Assembly: GCA_964593155.1 (NCBI GenBank)
Contig: CAZQHE010000119.1
Location: 1-13,331 of the forward strand
DNA length: 13,331 nucleotides
Direction: 5' to 3'
Source of the DNA: JAJRXK01 sp964593155
Lineage (GTDB): Bacteria > Krumholzibacteriota > Krumholzibacteriia > JAJRXK01
Of the stretch, positions 1 through 7,774 are shown piece after piece. A program made the translations under genes and the position numbers. The notes below the pieces were generated by a model that was not told the origin of the DNA, did not search any database, and saw only the letters and a list, made by a program, of their open reading frames with translations. How positions within the stretch are numbered: the first letter of the stretch is position 1; the number at the start of each line of letters is the position of its first letter.

Positions 1-184
1 ACACCAGGTGGTCGGGGGCGTCGGCCGGGACCGGCTCGTCCGGCTGCAGGCGCGCCGAGGCCGTGGCCGACGGATTCCAGTCGTGCAGTTCGATGATCTG
101 CGAGTCGTGCGCAGATGCTCCGTCGTCGGCCGAGGGGGCCGACGCGAATCGGATGGGGCGGGCGGGCAGGCCGTTCGTGCGCAT
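1..184 (-). CDS. N-terminal part of an unrecognised protein, cut by left window edge
   Basis: An ATG at 182-184 opens a minus-strand frame that stays open to the window edge (61 codons). A GGAG Shine-Dalgarno lies 9 bases upstream (about 194-197). Codon third positions are almost all G or C, matching the neighbours, whereas the two other minus frames here give Arg/Pro/Cys-rich shadow peptides. The peptide begins MRTNGLPARPIRFASAPSAD and continues with an acidic, Ala/Pro/Asp-rich stretch containing IIELHDWNPSA. There is no signal peptide, membrane segment or motif I recognise, so no function is given. It lies in the same direction as the ligase gene upstream, 162 bases after that stop codon, so it could be a distal operon member or have its own promoter. 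The existence of the gene is fairly likely; its identity is unknown. Confidence 0.6.
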   Translation of the reverse strand, partial: MRTNGLPARPIRFASAPSADDGASAHDSQIIELHDWNPSATASARLQPDEPVPADAPDHLV

Positions 185-346
185 GAAACGGGGCTCCAGA
201 CTCTTCGGACCGGGGGGCGCGGATGGAACATCCCATCGACGCAACTCAGCAAAGGGCTCGCCAGCGAATCGGGCAACTGCGCTTCTGTGTGGTGCGATCG
301 CGGAAGCGTGATCGTCGCCGAAGGCGCGGGATCCCGATCGGCCGGC
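185..346. other. Intergenic spacer between ligase gene and left-edge gene
   Basis: The spacer separates two minus-strand genes. I see no hairpin followed by a T-run that would end ligase transcription; a 10-base palindrome CGGGATCCCG at 327-336 has no loop. A weak minus-strand promoter-like pair is TTGCCC (271-276) and TTTGCT (248-253) with a 17-base spacer, which would serve the left-edge gene. The -10 lacks the important A at position 2, so this is only a possibility. Confidence 0.35.
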
Positions 347-3300
347 TCAGGCGTCCACGAAGCGTACCAGGCCGCCCCAACGGCGATCGGCCCTGAATCC
401 GCGCTTCTCACAGAATTCCCGCAGCACGAACGAGGTCTTCACCACGCCGTGGCCGTGTCCGGCCGCCCGCACGCAGAAATCGTCGAGCAGAGCACTGGCG
501 AGCCCGCGCCCCTGCAGGGCGGAGCGCACGACCAGGCCGTCGACATGGGCCACTTCCGGGCTCTCCTCGCGGTAGATCAGCGCGGCGACCACGCGCTCGT
601 CCGTGTCGAGGCACAACAGGAAACGATCGGCCTCGCTCGCGGCACGCGCGAAGTGTTCGCGGTAGAACAGCCGGTAGACCTGCCCCACCTCTTCGGCGCC
701 CATCGGTTCGCGGACGTCGTAGGTGCGGCCCTCGCGGTCGCGGATCCTGGTGCGCACCGTCACGCGCTCGTGGCCGGGTTCGCCGAACTTCAGCACGTCG
801 ACGGGTCCCTGGTCGCGGCGCGTGGGGAAGACCATGCGACTGACGGCTCGCCGCTGGTCGTCGTCGAGCAGCGACAGCAGTTCGGACAGCTCCACGCGGC
901 GGGTGATCGAGGCCTCGGGCCGGATGCGCAGGGCCTCGAGCAGGGCGTCGAAGGTCTCGGCGGCGTGGCCGGTGAGGTGCGCGAAGCAGGTGTGACGGAA
1001 CAGGTGGGCACGGGTGCGCTCACCGTGCCGTTCCAGATGGTAGAGTCGGACCAGCGCCTCGATCTGGTCGACCCGGGCGTCGATGGTGGCGGCGGGATTG
1101 ATCGTGGCCCAGCGCTCGTAGCGGGCCACGGCCAGCCGGGCGGCCAGGGGCACGTGGTGCTCGATCGTTCCGCGCGCCGACGCCTCGTCGAGCGTCGCCT
1201 CCAGATCGGCCGGCAGGTCACCGCGATTCGCTCGCTCGATCATCGTCCGTGCGTCGTCGGGTCCGAGGGTCTCGACCAGGGCTTCGACCATCCATTCCGG
1301 TTCGATCCACGCCTCGCACTCGGGATACTGCGCGATCACGCGCGGGAAGAAGCCCGTCCACAGGGAGCGCAGGAGTTCCTCGGGCGTCTCTGCTGCCGAC
1401 CAGCCGGCCAGCGACAGCACGCGTGCTCCCTCGCGGAAGTCGTTCACCGGGACGACCACGTTGTTCGGACGCGCCACGCCGGGCACGAGGCCGCGGCCAC
1501 TCCTGTTCCAGGTGGCGATCACCGCGCCCATGCCGCGCACGTAGACGCGTTGCCAGTCCAGTCGACGCGGCCGCTCGCCTCCCGAGCGGGCCGCGCCGAC
1601 GGCACGACGGATCTGGTCCTCGACGGTCGGGTCGTCGACGTATTCCAGGGACATGGCCCCGAGTTCGGGCCGCGAGCACCCGAAGCGTGCGAGCACACGT
1701 TCGCCGAAGGGATGACCGCCGATGGCCAGCATCCGATAGTTCGTCTCGAGCACGTGGGCCACCGCAAGATCGCGGCGGGTCACCACCAGCAGCTGGTAGT
1801 GGCGACCGCTCTTCGTGCGCACGCTCCACCGATAGTAGCCCCCGGCTCCGTCGCGCGGTCCGGCGATTCCGATCCACAGACCGCTCGGCGCGATGTCGGC
1901 GGGATCGAAGGCCGGCTCGTTGAAGGCCAGCTGGATCGACTGCACGAGGAAGCTGGGCGACGACACCAGTTCCCACTGACGTCGACGGGCCGCCGGATCG
2001 ATGTCGTCGTCGAAGACGACCTCGTCGCCGGTGAGCGCCGGGCGATCGGCGAAGCGTTCGTTCAACCGCGACTCGTAGTCGTGCACCAGCTCGTCGAGCA
2101 TCGTGCTCGCGCGGCTGGCCAGGGCCGGATCGGCGTCGAGCACCGCCCAGCTCGCCAGTTCGCAGCGGACGGGATGGTAGTACTCGTCGTCGTGACGGGC
2201 GAAGTCGGTGAGCAGCCGCAGCACGTCGAGGAACTGCTTGCGGATCCCCTCGTCGGCGGGCCAGTCGCCGCTCTCGCGGTAGGTGGCCAGGCGTTGGCGC
2301 AGGGCCTCGAGGCGTCGCGAGCCGAAGCGTTCGGCGGCGATGCGCCGGATCGTGGCGTGATTCAGGAAGGTCCGGCCCGACGCGATGAAGGGGCCGAAGG
2401 CCTCGTTGTAGCGCGCGGTGGGTTCGTCGAGCAGCAGCACGCGGTAGGCCTCGCAGCGGAGCGTCTCGTCGTCGTGCGTGGCGAGCGAGGTCAGGCGCTG
2501 CCGCAGGGCGTGGTCGAGACGCAGGTCACTGCGGCCGAGCAGCGGAGCCAGCCGTTCCAGGGCGGCCACGGCGTCGGAGGTGGTCGCGAACAGCACGGTC
2601 TGGGCGAGTTCGTTGCCGGTGGCCAGCAGGTCGTCGACCTCGGCCGACGAGGGCTGGGGACGGAAGCCGTTCACGGGACGATGGTCGGCGGGCAGGGCCA
2701 CCTCGTCCTCGAACCCCTCGAGAGGAACGTCCCAGCCGTCCTTGCCCGGCACGAACTCCAGCAGGTTCGGGTTGCCGAGCCACAGATCCGGTTGACGCGA
2801 CATCCGTCCGAGGTCGACGAGGTCTCCGCGCAGCCGGTAGGCCAGATCGCCGATCCGGACCCGGCCGTCGTCCTGCGGGCGAACGGTGAGGACCACGCCA
2901 CGGCGGCGGTCGACCAGTGCCTCTTCGGAGGCGACGACGTCGTCGTCGAGACCGCCGAGATCGCGCACCAGCCACTGCGGTAGCCGGATCCGCAGGTCCG
3001 CCACGCGTCGTTCCACGTAGGGCTCGCGGTACAGGTGCTCGATCGTGTCGGCGAAGTTCTCGGTGATGGTCTTGCGGCGGAAGCTGCCCTTCGGGGTCAG
3101 TTCGCCCCGGGCCTCCGAGAAGTCGCGGTCGAGCGGGGCGTAGGTGACCACGCGCTCGAAGGGGGCCAGCCGCCGGTTCGCGGCGGCGATGACGTGGCCG
3201 AAGTATTCGTGCCGGCTGTGTTCGTCGGGGGCGTCGCGCAGGACGGGATCGTCGAGGTCGGGAACGACGAGCAGAGTGTTCCACGGACGGTGGTCACCCA

Positions 3301-4900
3301 CGAGGAAGACCCGGTGGATCCCGGCGACGTCGGCGAACTGGTCTTCGACGCGGCGCGGGGCCACGGTCTGTCCGCGGCTGTTCTTGTAGATGTCCTTCAC
3401 CCGGTCGACGATCTGCAGGTGCCCGCGTTCGAGTTCGCGGAAGACGTCGCCGGTGCGCAGCCACTCCCCGCCGTCGTCGGTCCGCTCGAGGGGCTCGCGC
3501 TCGAGGTCGTGGCCGTCCTCGACCAGGTACTGCGCCACGTAGGCGCCACGGATCAGCATCTCGCCACGTTCGTCGAGCCGGACCTCGACTCCGGGCAGCG
3601 GACGGCCGACCGTTTCGTCCACGTAGTCGCCCGGCGGACTCATGGTGATGCCGCCGGTGGCCTCGGTCATGCCGAAGCCGCTGCACAGGTCCACCCCGTG
3701 GCGCTGGAAGAAACGGAACGTGCGCGGATCGAGGTGTCCGGCCGCGCTCAGTCCCCATCGCAGGCGATCGCCCACGACCTCGGCCAGCCACTCGACCTCG
3801 CCCGCCTCGACGCGTCGCTCGTAGGTGTCGCGAACCTGCTGCCAGCGCTGCGGGATCGACACGAAGCCCGTCGGGCGCACGCGGGGCAGTGCCGCGAGCA
3901 GCGCCTCGACCGAGGGATTACCGGCGAAGACGTAGGTTCCCCGCCAGTAGACGGTGCCGAGCATCTCGAGATAGCGGCCGAAGGTGTGGAACAGAGGCAG
4001 GTAGCAGAGCAGGGTCTCGTCGCGGCCGACCGAGGGCAGGGCCGCGCCCCGGCAGTAGCGCTTGGCGACGAGATGGTGCGGCGTGAACAGGACGCCCTTG
4101 GGTCGACCCGTGCTCCCCGAGGTGAACATCGCCGTGCAGGGCTCGTCCCGGGCGAAGCGAGGCCGACGCGCGAGGATACCGTCGACGTCGTCGGACCCGA
4201 GGTCGGCCGCCTTCTCGGCCAGCAGCTGGACGTCGCCGCGCTCGACCGACGCGCCCGGTTCCAGCGCGAAGATCTCGAAGGGTCTCCGCGCGTCGCGCCG
4301 GACCTGCTGCGCGCGCCGGACGCGCTCGTCGGTGTCGGTGAGCAGGACGTCGACCTGCAGGCGGTCGCAGATCCAGCCGAGCTCCTCGTTCGCCAGGTGC
4401 ACGCCGAGCGGGATCGAGAAGAGATCGCCGGTCAGACACGCCAGGTCGGCGCAGGCTCCCTCGATCCCGTTGGCGGTCCACAGCACGACCCGCGGGGGAC
4501 GACGAGCCGGGGTCTCGACACGCCACAGCGCCGCGGCCAGAGCGCGCACGTGCCGGCGCACGGCCGCGTAGCTCCAGCCCCCCGTGTCGAGATCGTGGCG
4601 CTCGAGGAAGAGAGGGTGCTCGGGCTGTTCCTCGGCGCGCCATCGCAGCAGGTCGTCCAGGCGGTGGTCGCGGCCGCGGATCGCGGTCAGGGCCCACCGG
4701 CTCCACCGGTACCGATCGGCCTCGCCGAGGACCTCGAGGAAGCGTGGGTGCGCCGTGCGGTCGAGGGCGGTGTCCAGCTCGGGTCGGCTCGGATCGATCC
4801 CGGCGGCGTGTTCGAGCCGGTCCAGGACCCCTTCGGCCTCGTCACGGGTGCACTCCCGGCCGGCCGGGATCTCGTGGATGGCTTCGAAGGCGTCGTTCAT
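347..4900 (-). CDS. Large fusion protein: acyl-CoA-synthetase-like AMP-binding domain, unassigned middle, C-terminal GNAT acetyltransferase
   Basis: The product is 1,517 residues, against 550-650 for ordinary acyl-CoA ligases. Residues about 70-630 form an ANL adenylating domain: the P-loop-like TSGSTGRPKG is at 260-269, GFGMTEATGG at 408-417, RTGD at 482-485, and DRVKDIYKNSRGQTVAP at 499-515. The last resembles long-chain acyl-CoA synthetases. Such domains activate a carboxylate with ATP as an acyl-adenylate. The C-terminal subdomain reads LTPKGSFRRK (601-610), where the usual LTPTxK lysine seems displaced. Residues about 650-1390 match no domain I recognise; parts look helical and repeat-like. 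Residues about 1395-1510 are a GNAT acetyltransferase, with the acetyl-CoA loop RSALQGRGLASALL at 1459-1472 and FCEKRGF at 1496-1502. I chose the ATG at 4898-4900 because it overlaps the lipoprotein stop (ATGA) and has GGGAG just upstream; the frame extends further but only as a shadow of the lipoprotein gene. An inferred role is to activate an acyl group and modify a small molecule or protein. The true substrate is unknown. Confidence 0.88.
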   Translation of the reverse strand: MNDAFEAIHEIPAGRECTRDEAEGVLDRLEHAAGIDPSRPELDTALDRTAHPRFLEVLGEADRYRWSRWALTAIRGRDHRLDDLLRWRAEEQPEHPLFLERHDLDTGGWSYAAVRRHVRALAAALWRVETPARRPPRVVLWTANGIEGACADLACLTGDLFSIPLGVHLANEELGWICDRLQVDVLLTDTDERVRRAQQVRRDARRPFEIFALEPGASVERGDVQLLAEKAADLGSDDVDGILARRPRFARDEPCTAMFTSGSTGRPKGVLFTPHHLVAKRYCRGAALPSVGRDETLLCYLPLFHTFGRYLEMLGTVYWRGTYVFAGNPSVEALLAALPRVRPTGFVSIPQRWQQVRDTYERRVEAGEVEWLAEVVGDRLRWGLSAAGHLDPRTFRFFQRHGVDLCSGFGMTEATGGITMSPPGDYVDETVGRPLPGVEVRLDERGEMLIRGAYVAQYLVEDGHDLEREPLERTDDGGEWLRTGDVFRELERGHLQIVDRVKDIYKNSRGQTVAPRRVEDQFADVAGIHRVFLVGDHRPWNTLLVVPDLDDPVLRDAPDEHSRHEYFGHVIAAANRRLAPFERVVTYAPLDRDFSEARGELTPKGSFRRKTITENFADTIEHLYREPYVERRVADLRIRLPQWLVRDLGGLDDDVVASEEALVDRRRGVVLTVRPQDDGRVRIGDLAYRLRGDLVDLGRMSRQPDLWLGNPNLLEFVPGKDGWDVPLEGFEDEVALPADHRPVNGFRPQPSSAEVDDLLATGNELAQTVLFATTSDAVAALERLAPLLGRSDLRLDHALRQRLTSLATHDDETLRCEAYRVLLLDEPTARYNEAFGPFIASGRTFLNHATIRRIAAERFGSRRLEALRQRLATYRESGDWPADEGIRKQFLDVLRLLTDFARHDDEYYHPVRCELASWAVLDADPALASRASTMLDELVHDYESRLNERFADRPALTGDEVVFDDDIDPAARRRQWELVSSPSFLVQSIQLAFNEPAFDPADIAPSGLWIGIAGPRDGAGGYYRWSVRTKSGRHYQLLVVTRRDLAVAHVLETNYRMLAIGGHPFGERVLARFGCSRPELGAMSLEYVDDPTVEDQIRRAVGAARSGGERPRRLDWQRVYVRGMGAVIATWNRSGRGLVPGVARPNNVVVPVNDFREGARVLSLAGWSAAETPEELLRSLWTGFFPRVIAQYPECEAWIEPEWMVEALVETLGPDDARTMIERANRGDLPADLEATLDEASARGTIEHHVPLAARLAVARYERWATINPAATIDARVDQIEALVRLYHLERHGERTRAHLFRHTCFAHLTGHAAETFDALLEALRIRPEASITRRVELSELLSLLDDDQRRAVSRMVFPTRRDQGPVDVLKFGEPGHERVTVRTRIRDREGRTYDVREPMGAEEVGQVYRLFYREHFARAASEADRFLLCLDTDERVVAALIYREESPEVAHVDGLVVRSALQGRGLASALLDDFCVRAAGHGHGVVKTSFVLREFCEKRGFRADRRWGGLVRFVDA

Positions 4901-4908
4901 CGGCTCCC
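4897..4908 (-). promoter_or_regulatory. ATGA stop/start overlap with GGGAG ribosome-binding site
   Basis: Read on the minus strand, GGGAG (4904-4908) precedes ATGA (4897-4900), in which the ligase ATG overlaps the lipoprotein TGA. The spacing from GGGAG to ATG is only three bases, short for independent initiation. This fits re-initiation by ribosomes ending the lipoprotein. It is the deciding evidence for the ligase start. Confidence 0.75.
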
Positions 4909-5574
4909 GAGAACCTGGTCGGGCAGGGTGAGGTCGGCGTTGTGCTCGGCGTGGGCGCGGCGCAGGGCCGTCTCGTCGACGACCATGCGGTCGCCGGTCC
5001 AATGGGCGGTGTCGAGAACGTCCGCCACGGTCCGCGCGAGCTGCGTGAGATTGGTGAAGGTGACCACGGGAGGTTCTCCGATGCGGTAGGAGACCACCGG
5101 ACCGGCCGGGGCGCCACTGCGCGAACTCTCCACCAGCAGCCAGCGCTCGCCGGCGGCGAGCAGCGGGATCCAGTTCGGTCGCCACGGGACCGATGCGTCG
5201 GCGCGCAGCGCGTCGTAGCGTGCCCGGGCCCGGTCGGCCGACAGGAACAGATAGTCGAGGACCAGCGGACGCTCGACCGGTGGAGTGCCCCAGCGCTCCC
5301 ACAGGAGCGCCAGTTCGTCGTTCACCGTGAACGGCAGGTCCTCGAAGGTCGCTTCGACCTCGGTCCGCTCCGGTCCCGGTGGGGCGGACCAACCCGTTCC
5401 GACCGAGTCGTGCCACGCGGCGAGTGTGTCCAGTGCCGCGGTGAGCGCCGCCTCGTCGAACTGGACCTTCGCCCGCGACTGGTGGACGGGTTTGGCCGCC
5501 GGTCCGGGCTCGGGACGTTCACAGGCGGACACGAGCAGGACCAGGGCGCCCAGCAGGGCGAGCGAAAAGCGCAT
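4897..5574 (-). CDS. Lipoprotein with probable SUKH (SMI1/KNR4-like) domain
   Basis: The product is 225 residues. Residues 1-17 form a signal peptide (MRF, then a hydrophobic run) ending in the lipobox V-S-A-C with lipidation Cys18. The +2 residue is Glu, not Asp, which favours the outer membrane by the enterobacterial rule. After a Pro-rich linker, residues about 78-192 follow the SMI1/KNR4 (SUKH) pattern: LPFTVNDELALLWERWG (80-96), then LDYLFLSADRARARYDALRA, then WIPLLAAGERWLLVES (135-150), a GPVVSYRIGE strand and the helix TNLTQLARTVADVL. SUKH domains are protein-binding modules found in toxin immunity proteins and in general cell-wall or regulatory proteins. I made this match by eye, so it is probable rather than certain. 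The gene overlaps the following ligase/GNAT gene by four bases (ATGA), which implies translational coupling and a joint function. A weak GAGG lies 10 bases before the ATG. No toxin gene adjoins it, so an immunity role is not supported. Confidence 0.85.
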   Translation of the reverse strand: MRFSLALLGALVLLVSACERPEPGPAAKPVHQSRAKVQFDEAALTAALDTLAAWHDSVGTGWSAPPGPERTEVEATFEDLPFTVNDELALLWERWGTPPVERPLVLDYLFLSADRARARYDALRADASVPWRPNWIPLLAAGERWLLVESSRSGAPAGPVVSYRIGEPPVVTFTNLTQLARTVADVLDTAHWTGDRMVVDETALRRAHAEHNADLTLPDQVLGSR

Positions 5575-5607
5575 GATCGACGGGCCTCACGGAAACGGAA
5601 TAGCAGC

Positions 5608-5636
5608 AGGGTAGAGTCGTCGGGCGCGTTCGTCCA
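5608..5636 (-). promoter_or_regulatory. Candidate promoter for the lipoprotein-ligase operon
   Basis: On the minus strand a TGGACG box (5631-5636, four of six matches to TTGACA) is followed after 17 bases by TACCCT (5608-5613, TAnnnT). Transcription would begin near 5600, leaving a short leader of about 26 bases before the lipoprotein ATG. It is a sigma-70-like match made by eye. Confidence 0.4.
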
Positions 5637-5652
5637 TCGTGGGGGCGCTGCT

Positions 5653-5681
5653 TTGCCAAACGTGCAAGGTGTTGATAGCGT
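5653..5681 (+). promoter_or_regulatory. Candidate promoter for pckG
   Basis: TTGCCA (5653-5658, five of six matches to TTGACA) is followed after 17 bases by TAGCGT (5676-5681, TAnnnT). It lies in the least GC-rich part of the divergent spacer and would give a leader of about 55 bases before the pckG start. It sits back to back with the minus-strand candidate, 16 bases away. Confidence 0.4.
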
Positions 5682-5741
5682 TGCCGAATCGGCGCCAAAC
5701 CACGAGCGCCGGACACCCTGCGACCTCGAGGGGAAGAACCC

Positions 5742-7559
5742 ATGGCGGACACGCAGACCGCGCCGGCGGCCACCACGAATCAGAAGCTCCTGGACTGGAT
5801 CGAGGAACTGAGGGCCATGCTCCGTCCCGATTCCGTGCGGTGGTGCGACGGCAGCCCGGAAGAGTACCAGCAGATGGCCCAGGCCATGGTCGACGCGGGA
5901 ACGGCCATGTGGTTGAGCCCGGAGAAGCGTCCCAACAGTCTGTACGTGCGCAGCGATCCGGCCGACGTCGCCCGGGTCGAGGACCGTACCTTCATCTGCT
6001 CCGAGGACGAGAGCGACGCCGGCCCCACCAACAACTGGAAGTCGCCGGCCGAGATGAAGGAGATCCTGCGCGGTCACTACGACGGCAGCATGGTCGGTCG
6101 CGAGATGTACGTGATCCCCTACTCGATGGGCCCGGTGGGTTCGCCCATCGCCAAGATCGGGGTCATGGTCACCGACTCACCCTACGTGGTCGCGAACATG
6201 CACATCATGACCCGCGTCGGCACGCAGGTGCTCGACGTGCTCGGCGAGAGCGACGACTTCGTGCGCGGTGTGCACTCGGTGGGCTATCCGCTCGACGAGC
6301 CGAAGAAGCCCGACCAGCCCTGGCCCTGCGACGGCGAGAACAAGTACATCACGCACTACCCCGAGACGCGCGAGATCTGGAGCTACGGCAGTGGCTACGG
6401 CGGCAACGCGCTGCTGGGCAAGAAGTGCCACGCGCTGCGCATCGCCTCGGTGCAGGCTCGCGACGAGGGCTGGCTGGCCGAGCACATGCTGATCCTCAAG
6501 CTCACCAGTCCCGAGGGAAAGGTGAAGTACGTGGCCGGTGCCTTCCCCAGCGCCTGCGGCAAGACGAACCTGGCCATGCTCGTGCCCACGGTTCCCGGCT
6601 GGAAGGCCGAGACCGTCGGCGACGACATCGCCTGGATGAAGTTCGGCGACGACGGTCAGCTCTACGCCATCAACCCCGAGGCGGGCTTCTTCGGCGTGGC
6701 CCCGGGAACGAGCGAGAAGAGCAACCTGAACGCCATGAAGACGCTGCACGGCAACTGCGTCTTCACCAACGTGGCGCTTACGAAGGACCACGACATCTGG
6801 TGGGAGGGCATGACCGACGAGCAGCCGGCCGAGCTCACCGACTGGATCCGTCGTCCGTGGACTCCCGAGAGCGATCGCACCGCCGCGCATCCGAACGCGC
6901 GCTTCACCGCGCCGGCGCGGCAGTGCCCGGTGATCGCCGACGAGTGGGAGGATCCGAAGGGCGTGCCCATCAGCGCCATCCTCTTCGGTGGTCGCCGTGC
7001 CTCGACCGTGCCCCTGGTCACCGAGGCCTTCGACTGGCAGCACGGCACCTTCCTCGGCTCGATCATGGCCAGCGAGAAGACCGCCGCCGCTGCCGGAAAG
7101 ATCGGCCAGCTGCGCCGCGACCCCATGGCCATGCTGCCCTTCTGCGGCTACCACATGGGCGACTACTTCGCCCACTGGTTGAAGGTCGGCAGTCGCGAGG
7201 GCGCGAAGATGCCGCGCATCTTCTACGTGAACTGGTTCCGCAAGGACGACCAGGGCCGGTTCATCTGGCCGGGCTTCGGTGAGAACAGCCGCGTGCTCGA
7301 ATGGGTGTTCGGACGCTGTGACGAGAAGGCCGAGGCGGTCGACACCCCGATCGGCCGGCTGCCAAGTGCCGATGCCCTGAACACCGACGGCCTCGATCTG
7401 GACCGTTCGAAGCTCGAGGAACTGCTCGAGGTCGACGTCGAGGGCTGGAAGCAGGAGCTGCCGCTGATCGAGGAACACTTCGCCAAGTTCGGGGACAAGC
7501 TTCCGCAGGGTCTGCGCGACGAGCTCGACGGCCTGCGCCGCCGGCTCGACGAAGCCTGA
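5742..7559 (+). CDS. pckG: Phosphoenolpyruvate carboxykinase (GTP)
   Basis: The product is 605 residues, the normal length for cytosolic GTP-dependent PEPCK (EC 4.1.1.32). The enzyme converts oxaloacetate plus GTP to phosphoenolpyruvate, GDP and CO2, the committed step from the TCA cycle into gluconeogenesis; it can also run anaplerotically. Visible hallmarks are the phosphate-binding kinase-1 loop FPSACGKTNLAM (268-279) with the reactive Cys272, the kinase-2 metal-binding GDDIAWM (293-299), and YGGNALLGKKC (219-229), whose lysine is a metal ligand. AEHM (246-249) includes the metal-ligand His248, and the nucleotide-binding region WPGFGENSRVLEW is at 509-521. These define the GTP class, not the ATP class (pckA). 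The start ATG has AGGGGAA about 7 bases upstream (near 5729-5735). All catalytic motifs look intact. It is divergent from the lipoprotein operon and is followed by a terminator, so it is probably transcribed alone. Confidence 0.97.
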   Translation: MADTQTAPAATTNQKLLDWIEELRAMLRPDSVRWCDGSPEEYQQMAQAMVDAGTAMWLSPEKRPNSLYVRSDPADVARVEDRTFICSEDESDAGPTNNWKSPAEMKEILRGHYDGSMVGREMYVIPYSMGPVGSPIAKIGVMVTDSPYVVANMHIMTRVGTQVLDVLGESDDFVRGVHSVGYPLDEPKKPDQPWPCDGENKYITHYPETREIWSYGSGYGGNALLGKKCHALRIASVQARDEGWLAEHMLILKLTSPEGKVKYVAGAFPSACGKTNLAMLVPTVPGWKAETVGDDIAWMKFGDDGQLYAINPEAGFFGVAPGTSEKSNLNAMKTLHGNCVFTNVALTKDHDIWWEGMTDEQPAELTDWIRRPWTPESDRTAAHPNARFTAPARQCPVIADEWEDPKGVPISAILFGGRRASTVPLVTEAFDWQHGTFLGSIMASEKTAAAAGKIGQLRRDPMAMLPFCGYHMGDYFAHWLKVGSREGAKMPRIFYVNWFRKDDQGRFIWPGFGENSRVLEWVFGRCDEKAEAVDTPIGRLPSADALNTDGLDLDRSKLEELLEVDVEGWKQELPLIEEHFAKFGDKLPQGLRDELDGLRRRLDEA

Positions 7560-7586
7560 TCGCGGTCGACGACTCCGTGTGGAGTG

Positions 7587-7615
7587 CGGGCGGTCCCGGT
7601 CGGGGCCGCCCGTTT
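7587..7615 (+). terminator. Rho-independent-like terminator after pckG
   Basis: GGGCGGTCCC (7588-7597) pairs with GGGGCCGCCC (7602-7611) around a GGTC loop, with one G-T wobble and an extra C-G pair at 7587/7612. A short TTT follows at 7613-7615. The stem is strong but the T-run is short, as is common in GC-rich genomes. It begins 28 bases after the pckG stop. Confidence 0.65.
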
Positions 7616-7774
7616 CCGTGTGCGGTGCATCGTGGTGTGTGGTCCGGCGCATCGTCGTCGGGATCGGCGAATGGCAGAGAGCTTGCTCGAACGCCCGCGA
7701 CGTCGTCCGTCCTCGACACGGCCGCCACGCCCGGCGTCGGAATCGGGAGGACGCATCCACCGGAGACGGATTCC

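Noticed and set aside
8..2983. A 991-codon open frame on the plus strand
   Set aside because: It lies antisense to the ligase/GNAT gene, whose domain motifs are unmistakable. Strong G/C at third positions removes stop codons from the antisense frame, and the product is low-complexity with no motif.
3035..5089. A 684-codon open frame on the plus strand
   Set aside because: It is an antisense shadow of the adenylation domain and the lipoprotein gene, with no ribosome-binding site or recognisable domain.
4901..5416. A 172-residue N-terminal extension of the ligase frame
   Set aside because: It is Arg/Pro-rich and overlaps the whole body of the lipoprotein gene, which has a clear signal peptide and lipobox. 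The ATGA junction marks the true start.
4897..5574. Toxin-immunity role for the SUKH-like lipoprotein
   Set aside because: No polymorphic toxin, Rhs or nuclease gene is adjacent, and the protein is exported, unlike typical immunity proteins.
6177..7760. A 527-codon minus-strand frame and a 547-codon plus-strand frame over the PEPCK gene
   Set aside because: Both are shadows of pckG, which has all catalytic motifs.
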